A stretch of 64,000 nucleotides of DNA, taken from positions 163,101 to 227,100 of the forward strand of contig SWDT01000023.1 of the NCBI GenBank assembly GCA_009193035.1, read 5' to 3'. Made by a program: the position numbers and the translations under genes. Of the stretch, positions 11,851 through 22,657 are shown one piece after another. The notes under the pieces are model-generated. The model made no database searches and was not told the DNA's origin. It worked only from the letters and a program-made list of their open reading frames with translations. Every line of letters begins with the position of its first letter. Positions within the stretch are counted from its first letter, which is position 1. This DNA is from Halicephalobus mephisto. Lineage: Eukaryota > Nematoda > Chromadorea > Rhabditida > Panagrolaimidae.

Positions 11851-12260
11851 GGCGGAACCGGATGCGAACTCCTGCCACGAAAGTCCCTGCTAGAGCGGTT
11901 CCCACTATTTCGGAACCAAATTTTGTGGCGTTGTTTATATAATAGATGTTGTTGGACGAAAAAGTGTTAAATCCCGTCTTTCCCGCCGCCAAAGGGAGTC
12001 CATACCCTATCGGACAGGAATAAAACTAAGAATGACGACAATCGTTCTTATTTTCGCTACACATTGCAATCTGGATATTTGTCCTAATCCTGAAATCTCC
12101 AATCCAGACCGCTTTTCGTCAGATTTAGAAAATCCAAGGAATCCTTTAGGTTTTCTTGCGCCCAGAGCTGATCCTAAAAATTGCATAAAAACGAAACTTG
12201 ATGAAATCGAATTAAAATCAACTTTAACGTTCCTAATCCGCCTTAGTTTCTAACCTTCTC

Positions 12261-12611
12261 CCGACAGACCTATAAGTGTATTAAAATTAAACTTTTAATA
12301 ATTTCCTTAATAATAAAATCATTCAAAAATTTAAACTTTCATATATCAACTTTAAAAAAACTTAAATCCTAAAATCAAAATTCATATATCAATTTTTTTT
12401 AAAATTTAAATCACCTAAAAAATTGAACTTCCATATATCAACTTCTTAAAAATTTCCAACCCCAATTTCAACCACCATCCTTGTACACAATTCCTGTTAA
12501 AATTCTTCCTTTCTCTTCAATTTAAAACTATCAACATCAATATTATGACAAATATCGCAACATATCATAACTAAAAAAACAAACATTAAAGCAAAAAAAA
12601 TTAGGCAAGTT
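12261..12611. other. Intergenic between P450 relic and unknown gene
   Basis: AT-rich with three loose copies of TTCATATATCAACTT-like text. It probably includes the 3' UTR of the minus-strand gene that stops at 12,612. No exon is seen. Confidence 0.5.
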
Positions 12612-15600
12612 TCATGTTCTCTGGAATGATCTCAAATTTTCTACAAGAGAAAGGGCTCGTTGACTAAAACGAAGGGTATTTGTAGTTAACCCATATACAG
12701 ATTCCAAAACTTGATAAATAGGACGGAATAAAATTTTGTGTGAAATTTTAAAAACAGAATGAACTTGAACCAATTGTTTCAAAGCAACTGAAAACCTTTG
12801 AGTCAACGGCAAAGCATGTCTTCCAATAACAATTCTATATCCAATAGGAGATGCCAAAATAACAGGTTCTGGAATTTTCCTCGTTATTCTAATATCTTCA
12901 ATCACATTTTCCAACGGAGCTTCCTAAAATTTCCATAAAAATTTTTAAAAAAACATTCAAAAATCTCACCGCATGTTCAATAATCATCGTTTTAATCTGT
13001 GCCAAAGTAAGTGCATTGTATTCCAGTAAAGAAAACACCATAACAAACGCCTGGAGAGATTCTCGATCAATAACATCTCTATAAAGTCTATCAATAGCGA
13101 CATATTTAGCCGGGCAAACAGAATCAAAGTACTTTGCTACAATAGGAGCAAAATTTTCTTCCCATTCCGTTTCAAAAGTAACAACATTCTGGCGTAATCG
13201 ACTTGTACACATTTCAAAGTCCTGTTCCAACTGAAATCAAAAAATTAAAACTCAATTTTCTAAAAATATTTTAATTTTACTTAGTAATTTTTACAATTGT
13301 AACTTATTCCAACTGAAATCAAAAAATTAAAACTCAATTTTTCTTAAATTTTCTAAAAACATTTTAATTTTACTTAGTATTTTTTACAATTGTATCTTAT
13401 TCCAACTAAAATCAAAAAATTAAAACTCAATTTTCCTTAAATTTTCTAAAAACATCTTATTTAATAACTTTAATTCTACGTGATAATTTTACACAACTAT
13501 TAATGAATCTTATTCCAACTAAAATCAAAAAATTAAAACTAAACTTTTCTTAAAGTTTTGAAATAGAATATTTTTAGACATTTTAATTCTGCGTAATAAA
13601 TTTCCATAACTATATCTTATTCCAACTAAAATTAGAAAACTAAACTTTTCTCTCAAGAGAATTTTCACCACTAATAACTTTTGTAATAATTTTAATTTTA
13701 CGTGACAATTATAATTATCAATATAAAAATCATAATTTTTTAAAAATAACGTTCGTGGGAATTTTCTAAACTAGTAGCTTACGTGACAATTTTAATTTTC
13801 CCTGAATTATTTCACAATTTTACATGTATTCAAAATTAACGTTACAAAAATAAATTCTGTCTGAATACATTTTAAAATTCCTCAATCAGTTATGCAAATA
13901 TATAAAAACTTGTCAATTCTTAAGCGTTAATACTTTCAAATTAAAATAATAAGAAATGAGAAATTTTAACCCAAATCACACTACTTTATACAAAAAATAC
14001 TTAAAGTAAAAATAATAATAGAACTCGAAAAATTTCAACTAATATTACTATATAAAAAAACTAAATTATTTTTCGATATAAAAAATAATAAAAAAAATAT
14101 TTAAAAATTTACCTAATATTTCTCTACAAAAACTAAATTATTTTTCGATATAAAAAATATTTACAAAATTACCTAATATTACTATATAAAAACTAAATTA
14201 TTTTTCGATATAAAAAATAATAAAAAAAATATTTAAAAATTTACCTAATATTTCTCTACAGAAACTAAATTATTTTTCGATATAAAAAATATTTACAAAA
14301 TTACCTAATATTACTATATAAAAACTAAATTATTTTTCGATATAAAAAATATTTACAAAATTACCTAATATTATTCTACAGAAAATAAATTATTTTTCGA
14401 TATAAAAAATACTTAAGAAGTTACCTAATATTATTCTACAGAAAATAAATTATTTCTCGATATAAAAAATATTTAAAAAGTTACCTAATATTACTCTAGA
14501 GAAACTATTTTTTAAATAAAAATACTTACCAACTGTGGAACTTTCGTAATGTGAGGAAATTCATAAGCTATTTCATCAATAGGATCAACATCGGGTACTT
14601 TGTTTAAATAATTAATCAAATTCTGTCGATAAGTATAAGATTTTTTGTACAATATCTGCAATTCTTCACTACTTGAATCCATATCAGTAATTCTCATTTC
14701 ATCCACAAATTTCGGTGCTTTAGGCCTTTCTGGAATAGGTTCAATTTTAGTTTTTTTCGGTGGAGGTGCTGTTGTTGAAGCTAATCCTTGTTCTGCCATT
14801 CTACTAAGTTTTCTTAATCTTTTCTTTTTATTTTTAATATAACAATCCACAGTTCCTACTGTTTTAGAATTACTGAATATTTCAGGACGAAGATTACCAG
14901 GAAGTTGAGCCAGATATCGTTGACAAAAATATCTTCTAACTGGTGCAGTACAAGTGTCAAAATAATTCTCAAGTAAATAATCTCCAATTGCCAAAGTAAT
15001 TACTCTTTTAACTTGTTCATGAAAAAAGTTTATTTCTCCATCTGCATATTTCCGAAGTTCCCCGAGCGCAAAATCGCCTCTATCCACTTGAGTCTGGAGG
15101 TGTTCAACTGCGTTCGGGATTACAATGTTATCCAATTCCGGCACATCCGAAGGCGGAAGTTGAGTGCTATTGTCCAACGACGATTCATCTTGCATAGATT
15201 CCGATACACTGCCAAATATGCCATATTGATTGAAAAAATCCTGAAGTTCACCTGTGAATTTCTCCACTTCCGGATCCTCATTGACCGGACTCGAACTGTT
15301 AGTAGTGATTTCTATAACTTGAGGTTTCGTATCCACCACGATTCCTTCTCCAATTTGCTGTAAAGGAGGCGAATACTGTTGTTCAGGAGATTGATTTCCA
15401 GTGGAGGTCGAAGGAAGATCCACATTCGCATACGGAGACTGTTTGGTTTCTTCCTTCTTCAAAAAACTCTTCGCATGTCCCAAACCAGCGGGAAATCCAT
15501 GATGCCCGTCAGTCTTTTGGAGAAAGAATGCAATTCCGCCCATCCCCGCCTCTGCTCTGCAGTTAAAAACATTGGAAATTACAGAATTTCCCTGAAAAAA

Positions 15601-16364
15601 CAATCATCAAAGTTACCAAAGACGTGATAAAAACAAATATTTCTATAAAACGGTCTTCAGGGGGACTTCTGGAATCTAAATTCCTTGACGTTTGAGAATA
15701 TAAAGTACTATGGGAGATTCTAGAACCCGTTAATGAGATTCTGGATGAATTTGAAAGGGTACACAAGGTTCCGGAAGATTCGGTGGTTTTAGTTTAGAAT
15801 ATAGGAAAGTAAGAAATAAGTTTAGTAACGAAATGGTCTCAGTACGAATCCCCCAGACATCTCCAGAATCTCAGTTTCAAGTGTTTGTTCAAAGTTTTAA
15901 TGGGATTCTGACGAGTTTTAGGAACTTTATGAAATTCTAAAAGTCCAACAGGGGTCTAGGATCTCCCATAGGGGTCCAGAAGACTCCAAAACATCCTGGT
16001 AGATAATAGAAGATTACACAGGATTCTGGATTGCGGGATAATAAGAAGCTGAAGAACTTACTGTTCCATCGAATTCAGCGTAACGGAACTCGTACTTCTG
16101 TTTTGGGATCGCTGCTTCGGCTTCTGGATTCTCAATGTCCACGAACTCTTCCAAGTCGGAATCAAAGTGTCTAACCGATTTGCATAAGAAATTAGGCGAA
16201 ATTCTCTGAAAGTAAAATTATAGGTAAAAAAAAAACAAAAAACTTACCGGCCAGAAAAACCTCGCTATCTCGGCGATGGGAATATTGTCCGTGATCTCGA
16301 CCTTCCTTCGGCTTTCATAGTCTTTACCGTTGCAATTAACATGAGTAACAACGAGAATTGACAT
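12612..16364 (-). CDS. Unidentified 631-aa protein, five exons
   Basis: Exons 16248-16364, 16062-16205, 14530-15591, 12970-13230 and 12612-12923 join with every intron in phase 0 and no break. I do not recognise the family. The N terminus ([20 protein letters not shown]) alternates hydrophobic and polar residues, as a small beta-rich (ubiquitin-like?) fold might. The large exon starts with a low-complexity Ser/Pro/Gln/Thr stretch, then an acidic region. It then carries a compact region rich in aromatic residues (about 285-345, [20 protein letters not shown]) and a basic patch [12 protein letters not shown] that could be a nuclear localisation signal. The C-terminal two exons are mostly helical in composition ([29 protein letters not shown]). 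There is no signal peptide or membrane segment. A nuclear or cytosolic regulatory protein is a guess. Confidence 0.8.
13231..13640 (-). repeat. Intronic tandem repeat copying the 3' splice site
   Basis: On the minus strand the real acceptor before exon 4 reads AATTTTTTGATTTCAG then TTGGAACAG. Four further upstream copies of AATTTTTTGATTTYAGTTGG (complements at about 13,310, 13,400, 13,513 and 13,620) occur at spacings of about 85-110 bp. Each copy includes the polypyrimidine tract, the AG and the first exon bases. Confidence 0.8.
14030..14512 (-). repeat. Intronic tandem repeat of about 60 bp
   Basis: About eight copies of TTACCTAATATTACTMTA followed by GAAACTAAATTATTTTTCGA and TATAAAAAATA, directly downstream of the exon 3 donor in the same intron. 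On the gene strand each copy carries AATATTAGGTAA, which resembles a 5' splice site. Confidence 0.8.
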
Positions 16365-16740
16365 GGTGGAAGTCTTGAAAACGTAGGATAAAGAAAAATA
16401 GAGCGGAGAGGGTAGCCAGCGCGCGTAGACCAGGAGGCTGAATCGATGGCGGCCCCTACTCACCGTTTTTCCTTTTTTCCCTACGACCGACCAGTGCGAG
16501 TGCGGGGAATGGGAGCAGCTTGAAGGTTGGGGTTTCGCACACTCTGCGTCTGTCCAGCTGACGGAGAGACCCTTTTTTGTCTGTCCACAACCGAAGAGTT
16601 CTCAGGGGGGTCTGTGCATCTCTCTCTGCCGCCGACGACCCGAGTCGCATCCATTCTTCGCGGGGGAAATGTTCTCTTCCATCCCAAAATCAACTTTGCA
16701 AAGACAAAAATCAAGTAACGACTGATCCAAAGAAAATCCC
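16365..16740 (-). promoter_or_regulatory. GC-richer probable promoter / 5' leader of the unidentified gene
   Basis: This 375-bp patch is clearly GC-richer than its surroundings, with pyrimidine-rich runs (CATCTCTCTCTGCCGCCGAC). On the minus strand it contains a donor-like GGAAAAACG then GTGAGTAGG (complement of about 16,460-16,475), and TTTTCAAG about 10 bp before the ATG, so a 5' UTR intron is possible. Role inferred from position. Confidence 0.4.
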
Positions 16741-16929
16741 CCCTATCTGAGTCATGATTTAGAGCTACAAATATCTTCCAATTTTTGTTGACAAATGAGA
16801 TACAATGGCGGAACCGATTAAACAATCGGAACAACTGGCCAATTTGGGGAATCCAGTGTACCTGTTTAATCCCTACTTTTTGGCCAAAAAGTAATTTATT
16901 TTTATAGAGTCCAATGTTGGACCCAACGT

Positions 16930-17350
16930 AAAACTTCCGATTTTCGCGCAACATCCGGGTAAGTTTGACGGTAGGTCCCGGGCCTACATCTGGATATTTC
17001 GAAATTGACCTTAAAATTTGCATCTTGCGCGCAACATTCAGGCAGACTGGGTAGCGCTATGATTCGTGGAAATTTCGAAATTGAAATTTGGAAAATTTGC
17101 ATCTTGCGCGCAACATTTAGGCAGATTGGGTAGTATTAAGATCTGTGAAAATACCTAAATTTGCATTCTGCGCACAACATTCAGGCAGATTGGGTAGTAC
17201 TGAGATCTGAAAATTTCGAAATTGAAATTTGGAAAATTTGCACCTTGCGCGCAACATTCAGGCAGACTGACTATCGAATTTTGTATTTACTTTTATAAAA
17301 ATTAAAGTAAAATCCGCAGATTGCGCGCAACATTGAGACAAGTTTGTTGG
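16930..17350. repeat. Tandem repeat of about 70 bp with GCGCGCAACAT
   Basis: Six copies of a unit centred on TTGCGCGCAACATTCAGGCA with GGGTAG and AAATTTCGAAATTGAAATTT. A diverged single copy lies at about 18,806 (TTGCGCAAACATTGCGG). Confidence 0.8.
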
Positions 17351-17589
17351 GTAACTTTAAAATTTTTTGAGAAATTATTGGTTTCGAAATTTTAATTTTT
17401 TAAAATTTGTTTATGGATTATAAATAACGATAGAAATCAAGAATTGAATATAAGTAATATTGTTATTTTCTAATTTTATAAACTAGATGGTTTGTCGTCG
17501 TTTAAGAGGTTTGAAGACTAGTGTCGTACTCGATTCGGTTTGAACCGAATTAGAGGTCTTCTTAGACCTCAAAAAGCTCCTTATTTGGC

Positions 17590-18130
17590 CGCACGACAGC
17601 TGCCTCCCCAGCGACGTTTGCTCCCTGTTTTTCTTTTCAATTTTCATTTATTTCGAAATTCTTCCTTTTTAAATCACTATTTTTTACTTAACTGAAATAT
17701 CAAAGTAATTTGGTTATAAAAAAATTAATATAAAAACGAAATAAATAAATTTGGTGAAAAAGGACTGTATGATAATTGCTTTCTGTTTTTCTTCTTTTCG
17801 ATCCTCACTGATTTCGAAATTTTTTCTTTTTAAATCACTACTTTTTTACTTAACTGAAATATTAAAGTAATTTGGTTATAAAAAATTAATATAAAAACGA
17901 AATAAATAAATTTGGTGGAAGAGAGGAGAGCAGGTTGCGCGACAGTGGTCCCCCAGCGACGTTTGTTCCCCGTTTTTCTCCTTTTTAATCCTCATTTCGA
18001 AATTCTTTTTAAATTAATTTTTCTTATTTAAATAAAATATTAAGTTAATTTAACTACAAAAAGTGGTAAAAATTAAAGAAATTATATATTACGAAATAGC
18101 ACAGAGTAAACGCCACTAGGGTGGGGCCGT
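17590..18130. repeat. Tandem repeat of about 175 bp, three copies
   Basis: Units share CCCCAGCGACGTTTGYTCCC, TTTCGAAATTCTT and AACTGAAATATCAAAGTAAT. A fourth diverged copy is at about 21,560-21,720. A short non-repetitive stretch precedes it (17,490-17,590, TTCGGTTTGAACCGAA palindrome). Confidence 0.75.
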
Positions 18131-18149
18131 CGTGCAATTTTTTTTATTT

Positions 18150-18940
18150 TATCTGAGATTTCTCGCGAGGATTGATAACTGTGTTCCGTTTTGTCGAACT
18201 TGGAGATCAAAATTGAACCTCGAATTTAGACTTTCCATACTGAGACATGAAATTATTTTTCTTGTTTTCGGAAATTCATATATCAAATTTTATAAATTTT
18301 TATAAATTTTTAAAATAAAAAATCCATGTTATTTTAAAATTTAAAGTTGAATTATTATAAAAGTTATTAATAAAAATTTAAAATCGAAATTTTGATTTTT
18401 TAAAATACGAAACTAATTTTATTTCGAAAAAATTATATATTAATTTCTTATTAATTTTTATAAATTTTTAAAATAAAAAATCCATGTTATTTTAAAATCC
18501 AAATTCCAAAGTTCGACTTTCAATTTTGATAAAACTTTAAATTTTTAAAAGATCATTTTATTGTTAGTTTTGACATTGTATTTTTAAAACTTAGTAACAT
18601 ATTTATTCCGTTTAAAGTTAGACTTTTTAGAGTTTTTTTAAACTTTTTGGAGTTTTTTAAACTTTTTTAGAGTTTTTTTAAACTTTTTTGGAGTTTTTTA
18701 AAACTTTTTTAGAGTTTTTTGAACTTTTTTAGAGGTTTTTTAGAGAACTACGGAAATTTTTTGTAAAATGATAGGACTCCGGTCGAAAGGGAAACTTCAG
18801 TCGGCTTGCGCAAACATTGCGGACATGTTGCAAGTTTTATTTCTGTAAAAATTTCGAAATAATTTAATTTTAAAACTTTAGAAAATTTAAAAAATATTTT
18901 TCGAAATAATTTTTTTAAAATATTATAATTTTGAAATTCT
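18150..18940. other. AT-rich non-coding DNA
   Basis: Contains a small block of AACTTTTTTAGAGTTTTTT repeats (about 18,610-18,740) and otherwise diffuse AT-rich sequence. No exon seen. Confidence 0.5.
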
Positions 18941-18949
18941 TCTAAATGT

Positions 18950-19335
18950 CCAAAAATTCATGTCGGGATCATTTTCTAAGTTTAGAAATGTTTAAAAAAT
19001 CCCAAAAATTCGTGTCGGGACAATTTTACAAAGTTGTGATTATATAACTTTTTAGAAAATCTCAAAAATTCATGTCGGGACAATTTTGTAATTTTGAAAA
19101 TGTTTAAAAAATTCCGAAAATTCGTGTGGGGACAATTTTATAATTTTAAAAATGTTTAGAAAATCCCAAAAACTCGTGTCGGGACAATTTTGTAATAATT
19201 TTAATTTTTTATTTCTAAAATATTGTAATTTTAATTTTTTATTTCTGAAATATTGTAATTTTAATTTTTTATTTCTGAAATATTGTAATTTTAATTTTTT
19301 ATTTCTGAAATATTGTAATTTTAATTTTTTACAAT
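18950..19335. repeat. GTGTCGGGACAA repeats followed by a 30-bp minisatellite
   Basis: 18,950-19,190 holds five units of about 60 bp with AAAATTCRTGTCGGGACAAT, the reverse-strand form of the GGTCCCGACACGAA core. 19,205-19,335 then has almost identical 30-bp units TATTGTAATTTTAATTTTTT then ATTTCTGAAA, about 4.5 copies. Confidence 0.85.
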
Positions 19336-19604
19336 ATTTTGGTTTTTTCCATTATCATGATTTTTGTTTTATTTTTAGCTTTGGGTTTTTGATAGACACA
19401 AATCACTTGTTTGTTTCTTTAAAATTTTTGGAAAATTATCAGTTTTTACCGGAAACGGAGGTGGGACAATTTTTGATTTTTGCGATATTTCTGTTTTGAA
19501 AGTCTACATTTAAATTTTCATGATTTTAATTTGAAAATTAAAAACAAAATTATTTTAAATAATTTTAAAATTTATTTAATATTTTAAAGTTCATTTTAGA
19601 TAAA

Positions 19605-20175
19605 TTTATATTTTTGCAAAAATTTCGAATATTTTTAAAATTCAAAATTAGTCTTCAGAATCCTGGATTCTGGAAGTTAATTTTTGTTTTTGATTTTAGA
19701 TTCAAAATTTATGAATTTTATTACATTATTAGAAATATTTTTTTTTCATTTTTAAAGATATTTAAAAATTTCGAAATTCAAATTCAAAATTACCCTTCAG
19801 GATTCTGAATTCTGGAAGTTAATTTTTGTTTTTGACTAGATTCAGAATCTATGAGTTTTATAACATTATTGGAAATATTTTTTTTCATTTTTAAAGATAT
19901 TTAAAAATTTCGAAATTTCGTTTTTAAAGATATTTAAAAATTTGGAAATTAAAATTCAAAATTAGCCTTCAGAATCCTGGATTCTGGAAGTTAATTTTTG
20001 ATTCTACTTTTAAATTCAGAATCTATGAGTTTTATAACATTATTGGAAATATTTTTTTCTTCATTTTTAAAGATATTTAAAAATTTCGAAATTCAAATTC
20101 AAAATTACCCTTCAGGATTCTGAATTCTGGAAGTTAATTTTTGTTTTTGACTAGATTCAGAATCTATGAGTTTTA
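19605..20175. repeat. Tandem repeat of about 150 bp, four copies
   Basis: Units contain CAGAATCCTGGATTCTGGAA or CAGGATTCTGAATTCTGGAA, then GTTAATTTTTGTTTTTGA, ATTCAGAATCTATGAGTTTT and TTTTTAAAGATATTTAAAAA. The GGATTC/GAATCC arms make a small palindrome in each unit. Confidence 0.8.
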
Positions 20176-20179
20176 TTGC

Positions 20180-21480
20180 TATATTCAAGTGCTTTTTGTT
20201 CAATTTCAATTAGAATTGGAAATAAATCCTTGTGACAGAAACGTCGCATAACCGATTTTTGATAAGTTCCCGCAGACCGTTTTTGTCTATTAACTTCATA
20301 GAAAAATTATTCGAGAAAAATTTTCTCAAATTTAAAATTTTTTAAAATTCTTCCGGGATTAAATTTCTTTTTTTATTTTTTTTTTGGCCATTTCGAAATC
20401 GCGCAAGCCATTTTTTATTTTTCATTGGGGATGTTTTCGTGAGTGAAGTTAGCTTATCGTTTTTCGGATCTTATTGATCCACGAAAATTGCCACCTAGTG
20501 ATTTTGCCCCTGGGTTTTCAGAGACTTTGAACTTTGTTTATTTTTAATTTTTTTAAGAAATATAAAAATCTTTATATAAATTTTTTTTAAATTAAAAGAT
20601 TTTAAAAAAATATAAAAATTCAACCTAAATTTTTATATCGATTTCTTCTAAATAAAGATTTTTTAAAAAATTCAAAAATTTTTATATAAATTTTTTTAAA
20701 TTAAAGATTTTTGAAATTAAAAAATTTTTGTATTAAAATTTTTAAACAATTTTTATATAAATTTTTTTTAAATTAAAAATTTGAAAAATTCAAAAATTTT
20801 TATATGTTTTTTCTAAAATAAAAATTCAAAAAATTCAAAAATTTTTATATAAATTTTTTTAAATTAAAGATTTTTGAAATTTTGTTAAAAATTAGAATCA
20901 ATATCTGAAATCTGAGATTTTAAAAGTTTCTAGAATGTTCCAAAAGCTCTTTTTGGAGTAATTTTTTAATTTTCAAAATAAAAGTATTTTAAAATTTCAA
21001 AAATTAAATTTTTAAAATAAAAAAATTTGTTTCGAAACAATTTCGTAAATTTTTTTATTTTCGTATTTTTTTAAAAATAACTTTTTAAGTTTTAGGATTT
21101 CGTTGATTTTTAAACTTGATTAAAATTAAAATTATAAAAATAAAAAAAAACTAAAAATTCGTGTTGAATTTTTTTAAAAATATTTTTTTAAAATTTTCGG
21201 ATTTTTTAAAAATATTTTTTTTTATTTTTTAATTTCTGCAATTTTTTAGAATTTAGAATTTTGAAAATTTTTAAAAAATTACTTTTTTTAATTTCTGAAA
21301 TTTTTAGAATTTCGAACATTTCTGAAAAATTCATGTTAAATCAAATTTGATTTTTAATTTTCTTTTATTTTTTGAAACAGATCGATATAGATCTCGAAAA
21401 TCGATCGGCTCCTCGAGGGCAAAGTAGACTACCACTTTTTCCGTTCAGTCTTTGGCCGTGAATCATCAAGACTGGCAAAA
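20180..21480. other. Non-coding; one less biased patch in AT-rich DNA
   Basis: 20,200-20,530 is more balanced in base use (GACAGAAACGTCGCATAACC) but has no supported exon. 20,530-21,370 is A/T low complexity. 21,380-21,480 is balanced again (AGATCTCGAAAATCGATCGG). Confidence 0.45.
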
Positions 21481-21489
21481 AACTCATTA

Positions 21490-22525
21490 TTTTGTCAAAC
21501 GTGACCTTGTTGTGAATTTTTGGCCATTTTTTCCGAATTTTTCTTGTTCGAAATTCCGGCTGTGACAGATGCTCCCCAGTGACGATTGCTCCCCTTCGAC
21601 TCGCGCTTATTTCGAAATTCTTTTAAAATTAATTTTTTTATTTCACTGAAATATCAAGTTAATTTAACTGCCGAAAAACGAAATTATATAAAGCTTACGA
21701 AATAGGAAAGATCGACGCTAAGGAAAAAGTGTCCGTGGGAAGCATTGCTGATAAGAAGGAACTGTCGCTTAGGGAGTAAGCATCGTTGAGAAACATGCCA
21801 TTAAGGAATAATCGTCATCGGAAAGGAACTGTCGCTTAGGGAGTAAGTATCTTTGAGGAATTTTTGCCGTTGGGAACTAATCGTTGTTGTGAGAAAACTG
21901 TTGCGAGAAAATTGTTGCTTAACAAGTAAATATCGTTGGAAACCATTTGTCGCTGAGGAGGAAGTACTAGTGGAAGAAATATGCCACAGAGGGTAGAATA
22001 TTCCTAAGTACCAACTACCTCTAGGATCAAGTACCCCTAGGATCAAGTACCCTTGGGATGAAGTACCCCTATGATCAAGTATCCTTAGGATAAAGTACCC
22101 CTATGATCAAGTACCCCCTAGAATCAACTACCCTTGGGATGAAGTACCCCTATGATCAAGTATCCTTAGGATAAAGTACCCTTGGGATGAAGTACCCCTA
22201 TGATCAAATACCCCTATGATCAAGTACCCCTAGGATCAAGTACCCTTGGGATGAAGTACCCCTATGATCAAGTATCCTTAGGATAAAGTACCCTTGGGAT
22301 GAAGTACCCCTATGATCAAGTACCTCTAGGATCAACTACCCCTGTGATCAAATACCCCTAGGATCAACTACCCCTATGATCAAATACCCCTAGAATCAAC
22401 TACCCCTATGATCAATTACCCCTATGATCAAGTACCTCTAGGGACCAACTGTCATACAGCCATTTCGCCAAACATGACCTTGTGAATTTTAACCTTTTTT
22501 TCCGAATTTTTCTTGTTCAAATTTT
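21490..22525. repeat. Repeat block between two 65-bp duplicates, with an AAGTACCCC minisatellite
   Basis: The ends are related: GTCAAACGTGACCTTG..TTTCCGAATTTTTCTTGTTC (about 21,495-21,552) and GCCAAACATGACCTTG..TTTCCGAATTTTTCTTGTTC (about 22,466-22,520). Between them lie units of about 60 bp (AACTGTCGCTTAGGGAGTAA, 21,740-21,960). About 25 units of 16-17 bp follow (CCCCTATGATCAAGTA and variants, 22,020-22,450). Confidence 0.85.
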
Positions 22526-22657
22526 TTTCATTTTTATAATTTTTGATTTTTTTGAAATTGGATCTTTATTTTTCCGATTGTTTATTATTCAATTTCAGAT
22601 TTTCCAATTTTTATTTTTCTAATGATTTTTGGATTCGTCAAATTCTAAATTAAAAAA

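Larger units (their letters stand above)
10440..12260 (+). pseudogene. Cytochrome P450 relic, broken and interrupted
   Basis: Two separated plus-strand pieces look like parts of one P450. At about 10,450-10,735 short frames read CFNYSKIEKI, then FLDFVEILCNKIEK, then KLVPLKDYVGRTALDITAKA, GFAMDVDTF. This resembles the helix C to helix E region (LTPAF..F..L; D..GR.A.DI..KAAFG). In-frame stops and at least one frame shift occur. At about 12,030-12,253 the frame reads MTTIVLIFATH, NPEISNPDRFSS, then PKNCIKTKLDEIELKSTLTF. This matches the region before and around the haem cysteine loop, but the usual F-x-x-G-x-R-x-C-x-G signature is degraded, with its two Gly and Phe lost. Between the pieces sit a family A repeat and a foldback element. 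A functional enzyme is not encoded here. Assignment to P450 is by motif memory only; the subfamily is unknown. Confidence 0.72.

Noticed and set aside
11663..11992. Minus-strand open frame with FVAGVRIRFRLVIG
   Set aside because: Half of it is the foldback element and the rest lies opposite the P450 relic; no recognisable family or exon borders.
22020..22450. CRISPR-like array
   Set aside because: Regular short units but no unique spacers between conserved repeats; it is a eukaryotic minisatellite.
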